DNA of 48,637 nucleotides from Pseudomonadota bacterium (GTDB taxonomy: Bacteria; Bdellovibrionota_C; UBA2361; OMII01): the NCBI GenBank assembly GCA_026390555.1, contig JAPLFS010000044.1, positions 1 to 48,637 of the forward strand, in the 5' to 3' direction. The notes below the pieces were generated by a model. The model was not told where the DNA came from, did not search any database, and worked only from the letters and a program-made list of their open reading frames with translations. Shown piece after piece: positions 8,509-16,278 of the stretch. The position numbers were made by a program, and so were the translations under genes. Within the stretch, counting starts at the first letter, position 1. The number at the start of each line of letters is the position of its first letter.

Positions 8509-8725
8509 GGTAACTGGTCACCGTAGTTTAATGTTGCGATTCAAGCTACTCAGATTACGGCGAAGTTTCATAGGTAATTCGATTGGTCGTCCCCTGATTG
8601 GGGACGGCAGATTTTGTGACCAGTTAATGTTTTCACCCCCGATTTGCGGAGCAAATCGGCCCCTTAGGGGCTATTGAGTGTCATTACTGTATGCGAATAT
8701 TTCTGAAATATGCTGACTAGTTACC
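8509..8725 (+). mobile_element. 217-bp MITE-like hairpin element, copy 1
   Basis: The ends GGTAACTGGTCA (8509-8520) and TGACTAGTTACC (8714-8725) are inverted repeats matching 11 of 12. The element is flanked by direct repeats TAGTTT (8503-8508 and 8726-8731), which look like a 6-bp target duplication. Inside are hairpins GTCCCC/GGGGAC, CCGATTTGC-GGA-GCAAATCGG, GCCCCTTAGGGGC and ATATTTC-T-GAAATAT. An internal GTGACCAGTTA (8616-8626) is the complement of the left end. No ORF of note is present. A second copy of the same length lies inverted at 43685-43901. It fills most of the 419-bp gap between the Yip1-like gene and nadE. Confidence 0.85.
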
Positions 8726-8796
8726 TAGTTTGTATACCCATATACTAGGGTGTAAGTTCGTTCCTATATGAGATTTCTTTGTGCCTAGCCGATACT

Positions 8797-10794
8797 ATGT
8801 TTATGGAACGACTCCTAGTCGCAACAGCGGCTTTAAATCAGACCCCGATCGATTGGGAGAATAACCTTCGTAATATTCGAGGGGCTATTGCGGCTGCGCG
8901 TAGAGCAGGGGCGCAGATCGTGTGTCTACCGGAGCTGTGCATTACGGGCTACGGCTGCGAAGATACCTTTCATTCCTCCGGGATCTTAGAGCAGGCGCTC
9001 CGCTATACCGTAGAGCTGGCCAAGGAGAGTAGGGGGATTGTCGTTAACGTTGGGTTACCCCTAGAGCTTAACGGTGCGGTGTACAACGTAGTCGCGCTGT
9101 TGGCCAATGGTGAGATAGCTGGTTTCGTTGCAAAGCAGCACCTAGCCGGCGATGGGATTCACTACGAGCCACGTTGGTTTAAGCCGTGGCCGCGCGGCGT
9201 TGTCTCGCATATTCAGCTTGGTAAACAAGCCGTGCCGGTTGGGGATATATTTTTTGAGGTTGATGGGGTCAGGATCGGATTTGAGATCTGCGAGGACGCG
9301 TGGGTCGCCGATCGACCGGGAATCGATCTCGCCCGTCACGGTGTGGATATCGTGCTTAATCCAAGCGCTAGTCACTTCTCATTCGGAAAACATGAGGTGA
9401 GAAAACGCTTCGTTCTTGAAGGCTCGCGCGCCTTCGGTGTTGCGTACCTCTATGCGAACCTGCTTGGGTGCGAGGCCGGACGGGTTATCTATGATGGAGA
9501 CACCATAATCTGCTCACATGGAGAGATTGTAGCTCTGGGAGAGCGCTTCTCATTCGAGCAGCTACAGGTAGTAAGTGGCGTTATCGATCTGGAGCGCTCG
9601 CGCATGATTCGCCGCAGGCTCTCTAGCTTTCGTCCACAACACGACGCCGGAAACCGACTAGTTGTGATTACGGGGCTAAAGCTAAAACGGAGCACGAAAA
9701 GCTCTAAAGCCCAGAGTATAGCGTGGGAGGGATCTGAAACTATAAAGCATGAGGAGTTTACCCGTGCCGTATCGTTAGGGCTCCTTGACTACCTCCGTAA
9801 GAGTAGGAGCGAGGGTTTCGTTGTTTCATTAAGCGGCGGAGTTGATTCAAGTGCTGCGAGTTGTCTCGTTAGGCTGATGATAGAGGGCGCGCTTAAGGAG
9901 CTTGGACTGGCTGGGCTTAAAGCGAAGCTTTCATATATTCCCGGCATTAAGCGCATTAAGAACGTGAGGGAGCTCACAAAGCACTTACTAGCGTGTGTCT
10001 ATCAGGGCAGCGATAATAGTTCAGAAACAACAGCTACCGCTGCTAGCACGCTTGCAAAGGAGCTTGGAGCAGAGTTCTTTAACCTCTCCATAGCGGAGCT
10101 AGTAGATAGTTATGAAAAGCTTATAAGCAAAGCAACTGGAGTGAAGCTCTCGTGGCAGGAGCACGATATCGCAAGGCAGAATATTCAGGCCCGTGTGCGA
10201 TCGCCATCAGTCTGGCTTATTGCAAACCTGCGGCGGGCGTTATTATTAACTACCAGTAACCGCAGCGAGGCCGCGGTTGGATATACAACCATGGACGGCG
10301 ATAGTAGTGGTGGGCTTAGCCCGTTAGGGGGCATTGATAAGGCTTTTTTACGGCAGTGGCTTAAGTGGCTTGAGCGCCAGGGTCCAGCTGGGCTTAGCTC
10401 TTTTCCCGCACTAGCACTTGTAAATGTGCAGGCCCCTACAGCGGAGCTTCGACCGGCACGCGATAAGCAAACCGATGAGAGAGATCTTATGCCCTATGAG
10501 GTGCTCGATATTATTGAGCGCTACGCAGTGCGGGATAAGCTTCTGCCACAGGGAGTTCTGGAGCTGCTACGGGAGGACTTCGCGGGGCGCTACTCATTAG
10601 CGGAGCTTAGCGCATGGACCGAGCGATTCTTTAAGCTCTGGAGCGCCAATCAATGGAAGCGCGAGCGCTATGCGCCATCCTTTCACCTCGATGATGAGAA
10701 CCTAGATCCGAAGAGCTGGTGCCGATTTCCGATATTATCTGGTGGCTTTGCGCAGGAGCTTAAGGGGTTGCGTAGTAAGAAGGGGAGCAGATGA
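8797..10794 (+). CDS. nadE: Glutamine-dependent NAD+ synthetase
   Basis: Two-domain enzyme making NAD+ from deamido-NAD+ with glutamine and ATP. The N-terminal nitrilase domain has the triad Glu46 (CLPELCITGYGCED), Lys113 (AKQHLAGDG) and Cys165 (EICEDAW). It releases ammonia from glutamine, which is channelled to the C-terminal synthetase. That domain carries the ATP-pyrophosphatase loop SLSGGVDSS and the family stretch TTSNRSEAAVGYTTMDGD. Total length, about 665 residues, matches two-domain bacterial NadE. An in-frame TTG at 8779 and ATGs at 8797 and 8803 are all possible starts, none with a good ribosome site; ATG 8797 is chosen. It overlaps nadD by ATGA, so the last two NAD-synthesis steps are coupled. 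Confidence 0.93.
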   Translation: MFMERLLVATAALNQTPIDWENNLRNIRGAIAAARRAGAQIVCLPELCITGYGCEDTFHSSGILEQALRYTVELAKESRGIVVNVGLPLELNGAVYNVVALLANGEIAGFVAKQHLAGDGIHYEPRWFKPWPRGVVSHIQLGKQAVPVGDIFFEVDGVRIGFEICEDAWVADRPGIDLARHGVDIVLNPSASHFSFGKHEVRKRFVLEGSRAFGVAYLYANLLGCEAGRVIYDGDTIICSHGEIVALGERFSFEQLQVVSGVIDLERSRMIRRRLSSFRPQHDAGNRLVVITGLKLKRSTKSSKAQSIAWEGSETIKHEEFTRAVSLGLLDYLRKSRSEGFVVSLSGGVDSSAASCLVRLMIEGALKELGLAGLKAKLSYIPGIKRIKNVRELTKHLLACVYQGSDNSSETTATAASTLAKELGAEFFNLSIAELVDSYEKLISKATGVKLSWQEHDIARQNIQARVRSPSVWLIANLRRALLLTTSNRSEAAVGYTTMDGDSSGGLSPLGGIDKAFLRQWLKWLERQGPAGLSSFPALALVNVQAPTAELRPARDKQTDERDLMPYEVLDIIERYAVRDKLLPQGVLELLREDFAGRYSLAELSAWTERFFKLWSANQWKRERYAPSFHLDDENLDPKSWCRFPILSGGFAQELKGLRSKKGSR

Positions 10795-11426
10795 GTAGTG
10801 CGGCTGGTGGCCGAAGACGGCTAGCTCTTTATGGTGGGGCCTTTGATCCGATTCATAACGGGCACCTTGCAACGATAGCGCTAATCTTAAATAGCGGCGC
10901 GGCGGATGAGGTGCTCGTTATTCCTAGCGGCGACCGGCCCGATAAGCCCAACACAATAGCGGCGCAGCACCGCATGGAGCTCTCCCGTCTAGCCATTACC
11001 GAGGCCTTTGGCTCGGACTCAGCGATTACGGTCTCCGATCTTCAGGCCAGCGGCTCGCTTGGTTTTGCCTCGATAGAGCTCTTAGACTACTTTAAGAATA
11101 AGCAGCCAGATGCGGAGCTGCTACTGGTAGTTGGGGCCGAGCTGCTTAGGGACCTTGCGGGATGGGTAGAGGCCGAACGGCTTAAGCTTGAGGCGCACCT
11201 TCTTATAGTAGGGCGGCCGAGCGTTAAATCCTCTGCGCCGGAGCTGCAAGCAGAGTGGCAAACAGAGTGGCGATCTACGGTGCTCTCTGCCCCATACAAG
11301 GCTCAGGTGCTAGTGTCGAGCACAACCCTTAGGGAGCTAATACGAAGCGGGGCGCGCTGTGCTGGGCTAATGCCTAAATCGGTCTACGACTACTGCATTA
11401 AACATGCAGTTTATAGAGCATTTTAA
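10791..11426 (+). CDS. nadD: Nicotinate-nucleotide adenylyltransferase
   Basis: A 211-residue nucleotidyltransferase that adenylates nicotinate mononucleotide to deamido-NAD+, the substrate of the upstream NadE. The N-terminal motif LYGGAFDPIHNGHL contains the GxFDPxHxGH signature. The C-terminal nucleotide-binding signature is SSTTLRELIRSG (the family has S-S/T-x-x-R). The middle contains ELLLVVGAELLRDLAGW, matching the family's D-x-x-W segment in altered form. The start codon overlaps the nadE stop (ATGA), implying translational coupling. A rhodanese gene follows 17 bp later. Confidence 0.93.
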   Translation: MSSAAGGRRRLALYGGAFDPIHNGHLATIALILNSGAADEVLVIPSGDRPDKPNTIAAQHRMELSRLAITEAFGSDSAITVSDLQASGSLGFASIELLDYFKNKQPDAELLLVVGAELLRDLAGWVEAERLKLEAHLLIVGRPSVKSSAPELQAEWQTEWRSTVLSAPYKAQVLVSSTTLRELIRSGARCAGLMPKSVYDYCIKHAVYRAF

Positions 11427-11443
11427 TATGAAGGATTTATCCT

Positions 11444-11779
11444 ATGCAATCACTACCAACTATTCCGCAAATAACTCCAAGAGAGCTCAAGGCCAGACTC
11501 GATGCAGGTGACGCTCTCTTTCTGCTCGATGTGCGCGAGCTGCAGGAGCGCGAGATCTCTCATATTGGGGGCGAATTTATCCCGAAGGACACCGTAGTTC
11601 AGAACCTCGAGCGCATTCCACGCGACAGGGAGGTTATCGTCTACTGTCGAAGTGGGGGACGCAGTCAGTGGGTGGCGCAGGAGCTTAAGGGCAAGCACGG
11701 CTTTGAGCGGGTGCTAAACCTGTCCGGGGGCATGTTGGGGTGGGCTAAAGAGGTCGATGGCTCCGTTCGAGTGGGGTGA
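11444..11779 (+). CDS. Single-domain rhodanese-like sulfurtransferase
   Basis: A 111-residue single rhodanese domain of the PspE/GlpE size class. It begins with the typical PQITPRELKARLD and contains LLDVRE. The active-site loop is YCRSGGRS with the persulfide cysteine Cys68. It ends with the conserved LNLSGGMLGWAKEVD, as in small rhodaneses that carry sulfane sulfur. There is no signal peptide, so it is cytoplasmic. It is the third gene of the nadE-nadD unit and has an AGGA ribosome site. The sulfur acceptor cannot be told from sequence. Confidence 0.9.
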   Translation: MQSLPTIPQITPRELKARLDAGDALFLLDVRELQEREISHIGGEFIPKDTVVQNLERIPRDREVIVYCRSGGRSQWVAQELKGKHGFERVLNLSGGMLGWAKEVDGSVRVG

Positions 11780-11806
11780 GCGGCATAGCCCAGACCAGGA
11801 CACCAA

Positions 11807-11822
11807 CATACCTGTCGGTATG
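11807..11822 (+). terminator. Possible weak terminator after the rhodanese gene
   Basis: CATACC-TGTC-GGTATG forms a 6-bp stem with a 4-nt loop, followed by AGTCGGTTTT. It lies 28 bp after the stop. The stem is short and the T-run brief, so confidence is limited. Confidence 0.3.
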
Positions 11823-12072
11823 AGTCGGTTTTAAAATATTATGCTAATCAGGCGCTAACTTTTCGTTGGACTTACTGAACATCTTCCTTTATTTTGGAAT
11901 ATAACGGTGAGGCTTTCATGTCTTTTCCTGCACAAAAAGGCAGGAGTTGGCCTGTATGCCACATCCCTTGCTCTTTTTCATTCTAATATGTGCATAAGCT
12001 GAGCTCTTATCGGAGTCTGGATAGATACGGATTGCGACGAGGGCTCACAAAGATCGAAATAATATGGTTTTC

Positions 12073-12125
12073 AAGGTAACTCCCTTGAGGTTGGCTCGTT
12101 AGAGCTGCTTCACGGGAGTTACCTT
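12073..12125 (+). promoter_or_regulatory. Long perfect hairpin in the leader of the next gene
   Basis: AAGGTAACTCCC (12073-12084) and GGGAGTTACCTT (12114-12125) form a perfect 12-bp stem. The 29-nt loop contains a smaller hairpin GGCTC-GTTA-GAGCT. It lies 47 bp before the ATG at 12173 and is not followed by a T-run, so it is unlikely to be a simple terminator. It may be a structured leader or a very small repeat, since its GGTAACT ends recall the 217-bp element. The rest of 11780-12172 holds only a possible 22-codon ORF at about 11918. Confidence 0.5.
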
Positions 12126-12172
12126 TGGATGGGTGATTCTAGTTTCATTTCTCAAGCAAGAGGAGAGACAGT

Positions 12173-12511
12173 ATGTCTCAAACTGGAGTTCGTGTCGCGG
12201 CGTTGATCTCTGAGACCAACACCATCAGTACGACACAGCGCGAAGCCAAGCGGCTAGCCGAGAGGATCTTGTATCTTCTCGACAGGCCGAAGTACAGGGG
12301 CGGGCGCGAGTACAGTCAGGGTGGAAGTGGAATCAGGTTCTGTCGAGATAAGAACGGACTGCTCACCATTCGGTGTCAGCAGCAGGAAGTAACGGTTTCT
12401 CTGTCCCCGGACAAAGGAAACCGGCTCAAAAAGCGTACAAATATTTTACGCCTGAGTAAAAAGCTCCTGGTTAACGAACTCATCCTCAAATCGATGAGCT
12501 ATCAGTTGTAA
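12173..12511 (+). CDS. Small basic protein of unknown function
   Basis: A 112-residue protein I do not recognise. ATG at 12173 follows a good AGAGGAGAG ribosome site, which supports a real gene. It is cytoplasmic in appearance and basic overall. An N-terminal helical part (TTQREAKRLAERILYLLDR) is followed by a glycine-rich turn (GGREYSQGGSG), a beta-like segment (GLLTIRCQQQEVTVSLS) and a lysine-rich, probably helical end. It has its own structured leader (12073-12125) and a hairpin after its stop, so it looks like a single-gene transcript. Confidence 0.6.
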   Translation: MSQTGVRVAALISETNTISTTQREAKRLAERILYLLDRPKYRGGREYSQGGSGIRFCRDKNGLLTIRCQQQEVTVSLSPDKGNRLKKRTNILRLSKKLLVNELILKSMSYQL

Positions 12512-12518
12512 ACCAAGG

Positions 12519-12554
12519 AAGGTAGGATGTCACAAATCGCGACACACTACCTTT
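12519..12554 (+). terminator. Hairpin after the 112-residue gene
   Basis: AAGGTAG (12519-12525) pairs with CTACCTT (12548-12554), with an inner TGTC/GACA pairing, and ends in TTTT. It starts 7 bp after the stop codon. A plausible intrinsic terminator, though the loop is large. Confidence 0.45.
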
Positions 12555-12625
12555 TCCCAAAGGTTTTGTGTTTCGATCTTGTGATGTCCTCTTCTAAACT
12601 TTCCAATATCCGAGCGCCAATTTAG

Positions 12626-13666
12626 TTAACGGCCCTCTTCGTTGCCGCCCTCGTTATTGTCATCATCATTTGACGCATCATGCTCTGTATCTGGAGCTTT
12701 AGAGGGATCGGTTATCCCTCTGCGTAGCATCGAGGCCGCTCGCGGAGCTTCAAAACTAGCATTGCGCCACTGTATAGCCAGGACCGGAGCGATGCCCTCC
12801 CTAATCCATTTAATCGCCTCCTCTGGCGCAAAGTTAGCGCGGCGCCAGTTGGCGGCCAGTGGTGCGCCGCTAATTCCCAGTCTGCCCCACTCCATGTAGT
12901 CCTGCGGAGAGAATCCGTAGGCACGCCAGTATCCTGCGGCGACCGCTGGGATCTTATTATCGATCCACTGCTGAGCCTCATCACGTGGAATCTCTGCTAG
13001 CTCAAAGGTGAACTCCTTTGAGAAGACGTTGATTAGGATATTGGCATCATGCACATACGATCTTAAATCGCTCGGCACGAGTGAGGCCTCCTTGCGGAGT
13101 TTGTCGCACAGCTCAACGGAAAAGACGCTACCAGCTGAGAAGATCTCTACGATACTTTGGGCTATCGCCAGATACTCCTTAGCTCCATCGATTTCAAACG
13201 CGACGCGTTGCGCGTGGTCGTTAGCGCCTAGTCCTGAGAAGACGCCGTAGAGCGTTTCAATGTATGAGTTACGGGTAGCTGCCGAGCGAACTATCGAAGC
13301 AGCGAGTAGTTTTACAACGTCACGATTTTGAGAGAGGTTGGATGTTGAAAGAGCAGATTCGATCTGCGGCATGAGCCACAGGCAGTCACGTTTAAGCTCT
13401 CGCATAAAGCTCATGGCAGAGATCGCATCGAAGGTTTCAGGCGCAGACCAACTCGTTGCAAAGATAGGGAGCTCCTCAGAGAGGTCCTTCAACCAGCGGT
13501 CTAGCTTGTCGAAGGTCTTATGTGCGTTATCGAGGTATCCAGGGGGCAGGAGCGGACATTCAAGTTTAGTCATCGCCGCTTCAAAGAGGATCTGGCCGAA
13601 GAATCCAGCTTTAAGAAAGGTAAGGAACTCGGCTGAAAGGTGGAGGTCTTTATTTAGCTTAGCCAT
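12626..13666 (-). CDS. Unknown protein with C-terminal W/R helical repeats
   Basis: A 346-residue cytoplasmic-looking protein not assigned to a family. Residues 1-220 are helical with no signal peptide. Residues about 225-325 hold four units of 26-27 residues with the pattern F-x-P-x-x-A-x-x-W-x-x-x-G-I-x-x-x-x-A-x-x-W-R-x-A. Examples are FAPEEAIKWIREGIAP with AIQWRNAS, and FSPQDYMEWGRLGIS with ANWRRAN. The last unit is degenerate. The C-terminus is a low-complexity acidic tail (DASNDDDNNEGGNEEGR). The repeat resembles two-helix scaffolds used for protein binding, so an adaptor role is a guess. The ATG is at 13664-13666 with an AAGAGAA site upstream. Confidence 0.6.
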   Translation of the reverse strand: MAKLNKDLHLSAEFLTFLKAGFFGQILFEAAMTKLECPLLPPGYLDNAHKTFDKLDRWLKDLSEELPIFATSWSAPETFDAISAMSFMRELKRDCLWLMPQIESALSTSNLSQNRDVVKLLAASIVRSAATRNSYIETLYGVFSGLGANDHAQRVAFEIDGAKEYLAIAQSIVEIFSAGSVFSVELCDKLRKEASLVPSDLRSYVHDANILINVFSKEFTFELAEIPRDEAQQWIDNKIPAVAAGYWRAYGFSPQDYMEWGRLGISGAPLAANWRRANFAPEEAIKWIREGIAPVLAIQWRNASFEAPRAASMLRRGITDPSKAPDTEHDASNDDDNNEGGNEEGR

Positions 13667-13787
13667 GCGTTCTCTTTGAATATACTAAAGTGGCACCACT
13701 AGTATCGGTTATGGAGTGATATTCCATTACTGTTGCATGCTAAAAAGTTGGCGGCAACTCAACTACTACGGAACTTAGGCAGGTTAT

Positions 13788-13825
13788 ACCCCCCGACTTG
13801 CTCCGCAAATCGGTTCCTGAATGGG
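13788..13825. repeat. Diverged remnant of the 217-bp element's central hairpin
   Basis: CCGACTTGC-TCC-GCAAATCGG (13793-13813) is the central hairpin of the 217-bp element with one change. The flanks also match: a run of C on one side and CCTGAATGGG in place of CCCTTAGGGG on the other. No terminal repeats were found, so it is either a fragment or a separate hairpin cassette. Confidence 0.6.
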
Positions 13826-13830
13826 TTAAC

Positions 13831-14244
13831 TTATAGCTTAATTAAAGGAGCGTGTTTTGTGTGGCCAAGCTCTGCCCTGGCAGGGGGCATTACGAGCTCT
13901 CCAAATAGGGAGGGATCTCGACGATCTCGCTCGCGTAGTTCAGAGTGGATCTCGGCAGCGTGAGAGAGAGCATGCTTGAATTCATCCCTAAAAGTCTGCA
14001 GCGTCTCGCTCGAAAGATTATTAAAGGGGCGATCAAGCCCTTGCGTGGCTGCATCAAGGCCGATATCGGCACCAACCATAAGCGCGGTCTCAGGGACCTG
14101 CGGAGCGCCGCCCACTAGGGCAGAGATGACGGATTGTAGCGCCTGTCGAGCGGGTATAACCAGCTCCGACAGCGATCCCTCAATTGCGCTAGTCATGCTT
14201 TGAACCTGTTGGGCTATCTGAGGGAGGGTATTTAGTGAACTCAT
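13831..14244 (-). CDS. Unknown 137-residue helical protein
   Basis: An unrecognised 137-residue protein. It is largely helical with an amphipathic N-terminal half (LPQIAQQVQSMTSAIEGSL), a proline/glycine-rich middle (VGGAPQVPETALMVGAD) and a charged C-terminal half (FRDEFKHALSHAAEIHSELR). There is no signal peptide or membrane segment. ATG at 14242-14244 has only a weak AAGAGA site. No informative neighbours: a repeat remnant lies just past its stop, and a protease gene 131 bp upstream is transcribed the same way. Its status as a real gene rests on length and composition only. Confidence 0.5.
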   Translation of the reverse strand: MSSLNTLPQIAQQVQSMTSAIEGSLSELVIPARQALQSVISALVGGAPQVPETALMVGADIGLDAATQGLDRPFNNLSSETLQTFRDEFKHALSHAAEIHSELRERDRRDPSLFGELVMPPARAELGHTKHAPLIKL

Positions 14245-14375
14245 ATCTCTTGTAAGTCTAGCATATTTAGAGCAACAACCGAGAGATTTCGGAGGCTAGT
14301 TAGGTGCTCGTTTTATAGCGATTTGCAACACCTCTGAGCGAAACAGATCGACCTAGTCTGACAGGCGCAAGCTGT

Positions 14376-15506
14376 CTAGCGCCGCAACGCACCAAGCTTG
14401 ATAGTTACAGCGCGCTCCTCCCCGTTATTTATAAGCATTAGTTTGATCTTATCACCCGGTTGCTTATCATCTAAGACGCGGAAGAGGTCATCTCCATCCT
14501 CAACAGGGGTGTCATCTATCGATGTTATTATATCGCCTAGTTGGATAGCGCCGGTGGCGTCACGTTGCAGGGGAAGAATCCCAGCCTTATCAGCCGGGGA
14601 GCCAGGAAGTACGTTTGCAACTATAGCCCCAGGGATCCCCTCTGGGCGTAGGTATCTGCTCTCTAGTAATTGCACACCGAGCACCAGTTTCTTAACGGAG
14701 CCGAACTTAATAAGCTGCGGTACGATCCGATTAACCGTATCAACAGGGACCGCAAAGCCGAGTCCGGCATAGCTACCGGATGCGCTTACGATAGCCGTAT
14801 TCATACCGATCAGATGCCCAGCGCTATCGAGAAGGGGGCCGCCGGAGTTGCCCGGATTGATCGCCGCATCGGTCTGAATAACTCCCTGAATAGGACGATC
14901 CGTTACGGCTGATTTAATCTCCCTTCCAAGCCCACTGATTACGCCAGTTGTGAGGGTGTGATCAAAACCAAACGGATTTCCGATCGCAAAAACCCCCTGT
15001 CCAACCCGCAAGTTTTTTGATGATCCCAGTAGAATTGGTGAAAGCTTTATATCTGGCGCGCTAATTTTAAGTACTGCGATATCCTTGTCCGGCTCAACAC
15101 CTACAAGTTCAGCGTTATAGGTTGATTGATCTGATAGTGTAATACGAGCGACCTGCGCGTCCTTGAGCACATGAAAATTAGTGACGATATAACCCTGCTC
15201 ATCCCAGATAAAACCGGAACCGGCGCCCTGCGGAACCTCAAAGGCGTTCATCGTAAATAGATCTCGCTCAACGGCGAGCGTTGTAATGTAGACAACCGAG
15301 GGGGCGGCTTGTTCAAAGAGGCGGATAGTTGCAAGTTCCTGCGGCGCCAGATCGCCGCGTGGAGTTATCTGGCGGGGCTGCGCCCTCTGTAGCGGAGCTG
15401 TGATGAAACGCTTGCCGAGCAAAAAGAGCGCTATAACCAAACCAGCCCCGATTAGAGCCGAGATTAGAATAGTAGGGAGAGCTCTTTTACCTGAATTAGA
15501 TTGCAT
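14376..15506 (-). CDS. DegS/HtrA-like serine protease with one PDZ domain
   Basis: A 376-residue periplasmic, membrane-anchored protease. One N-terminal transmembrane segment (about 11-31) is followed by a trypsin-like domain with the triad His112 (TNFHVL), Asp142 (DKDIAVLK) and Ser221 (NPGNSGGPL), and then one PDZ domain (about 275-370) with GIPGAIVANVLPGSPADKAG. One PDZ and an uncleaved anchor resemble DegS, the sensor that starts the sigma-E response, rather than DegP with two PDZ domains. No RseA or RpoE gene is adjacent, so a DegS role is inference; a general quality-control protease is equally possible. Confidence 0.9.
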   Translation of the reverse strand: MQSNSGKRALPTILISALIGAGLVIALFLLGKRFITAPLQRAQPRQITPRGDLAPQELATIRLFEQAAPSVVYITTLAVERDLFTMNAFEVPQGAGSGFIWDEQGYIVTNFHVLKDAQVARITLSDQSTYNAELVGVEPDKDIAVLKISAPDIKLSPILLGSSKNLRVGQGVFAIGNPFGFDHTLTTGVISGLGREIKSAVTDRPIQGVIQTDAAINPGNSGGPLLDSAGHLIGMNTAIVSASGSYAGLGFAVPVDTVNRIVPQLIKFGSVKKLVLGVQLLESRYLRPEGIPGAIVANVLPGSPADKAGILPLQRDATGAIQLGDIITSIDDTPVEDGDDLFRVLDDKQPGDKIKLMLINNGEERAVTIKLGALRR

Positions 15507-15571
15507 TGTACTACCATGCGATCCTCACAGGTTTTTTTCAAGGCTATCTGTTTTTTCAATGGTAGCTATTT

Positions 15572-16135
15572 TTAAAGCAGTGAGCGTTGCTTATTAAGCA
15601 GGCTCTGTAGCTCCTGATCTGAGAGTTTGATTAGATCTTCTACTCCTCGGTACGGATCTCCTGTAAGTCCAAGACACTGCGCCACAGCCGGCTCAGTCTT
15701 AACCCCAACTTCCTTAAGAGCCCGAATGGCGTTTCTAAATGGCGCGCCCCCGAATTGAAGGACACGTGAGGTTTGGCAGAGATGCAGGTAGGCGCATTGT
15801 TTTATAACAGGTAGTGGCTGGGCGTAGATCTCTATCTCCCACCCCGCAAAGCGGAAGAGGCAAACGGTGGCGCCTTCTAATGGAGTGATAGTAAAATCAT
15901 CGAGATCTCGGTAGATAAGCGTAACCGCGCGGCAAAACTCAGCAGAGCAAGGCGCATGGCAGATGATATCTAGATCGCTCGTTGCGGTGTCGATATCGAG
16001 ACAGACGGTGCTGACAAGGGTGGGTGAGAAGCTCTTAAGATCATCGAAGATGCCGAGCTTGTTAAGGCATAGAAATGCACTCTGTTGTGAAGGAGTGCCG
16101 TTTTTCAGGTATGAGATATCTTTCCATTCGTTCAT
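15572..16135 (-). CDS. DUF4269 protein, nucleotidyltransferase-like
   Basis: A 187-residue protein matching the DUF4269 family along its length. Visible landmarks are the N-terminal WKDISYLKNGTPSQQ, a DIDTATSDLDIIC segment resembling the metal-binding D-x-D of nucleotidyltransferases, EIYAQPLPVIKQCAYLHL, and the C-terminal LKEVGVKTEPAVAQCLGL followed by GDPYRG. Activity in this family is not established to my knowledge, and the nucleotidyltransferase fold is predicted from the S-D-L-D motif. It is cytoplasmic. It is transcribed in the same direction as the HtrA gene, 65 bp upstream of it, so it could share its transcript. Confidence 0.8.
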   Translation of the reverse strand: MNEWKDISYLKNGTPSQQSAFLCLNKLGIFDDLKSFSPTLVSTVCLDIDTATSDLDIICHAPCSAEFCRAVTLIYRDLDDFTITPLEGATVCLFRFAGWEIEIYAQPLPVIKQCAYLHLCQTSRVLQFGGAPFRNAIRALKEVGVKTEPAVAQCLGLTGDPYRGVEDLIKLSDQELQSLLNKQRSLL

Positions 16136-16205
16136 GTTGGCGCTACTGAGTAGGATATGATCTCAATTAATGGTAGACCAGAGAGGGAATAACAAGCACG
16201 AAATA

Positions 16206-16275
16206 TAAGGGGAATAGTAACTATTCACCTTAATCACCGACAAGTTTATACTGGGGTGAATAGTTAAGGGGAATA
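16206..16275 (+). repeat. Inverted-repeat promoter cassette before the small secreted protein gene
   Basis: TAACTATTCACC (16218-16229) and GGTGAATAGTTA (16255-16266) are perfect 12-bp inverted repeats. They are bracketed by direct repeats TAAGGGGAATA (16206-16216 and 16265-16275); the second supplies the ribosome site for the ATG at 16279. The ends match the element at 6029-6152. Because of the promoter inside it, it may act as an operator pair, a hairpin leader or a mobile promoter. Confidence 0.65.
16224..16252 (+). promoter_or_regulatory. Sigma70-type promoter inside the inverted-repeat cassette
   Basis: TTCACC (16224-16229), 17 bp, TATACT (16247-16252). The -35 overlaps the left inverted-repeat arm, and the predicted transcription start falls in the right arm. 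Spacing is ideal; the -35 matches 4 of 6 and the -10 matches 5 of 6. Confidence 0.5.
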
Positions 16276-16278
16276 TGC

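Noticed and set aside
14398-14772. A 124-codon open frame opposite the HtrA gene
   Set aside because: It is antisense to a gene with an intact catalytic triad and PDZ domain; serine-rich composition typical of shadow frames.
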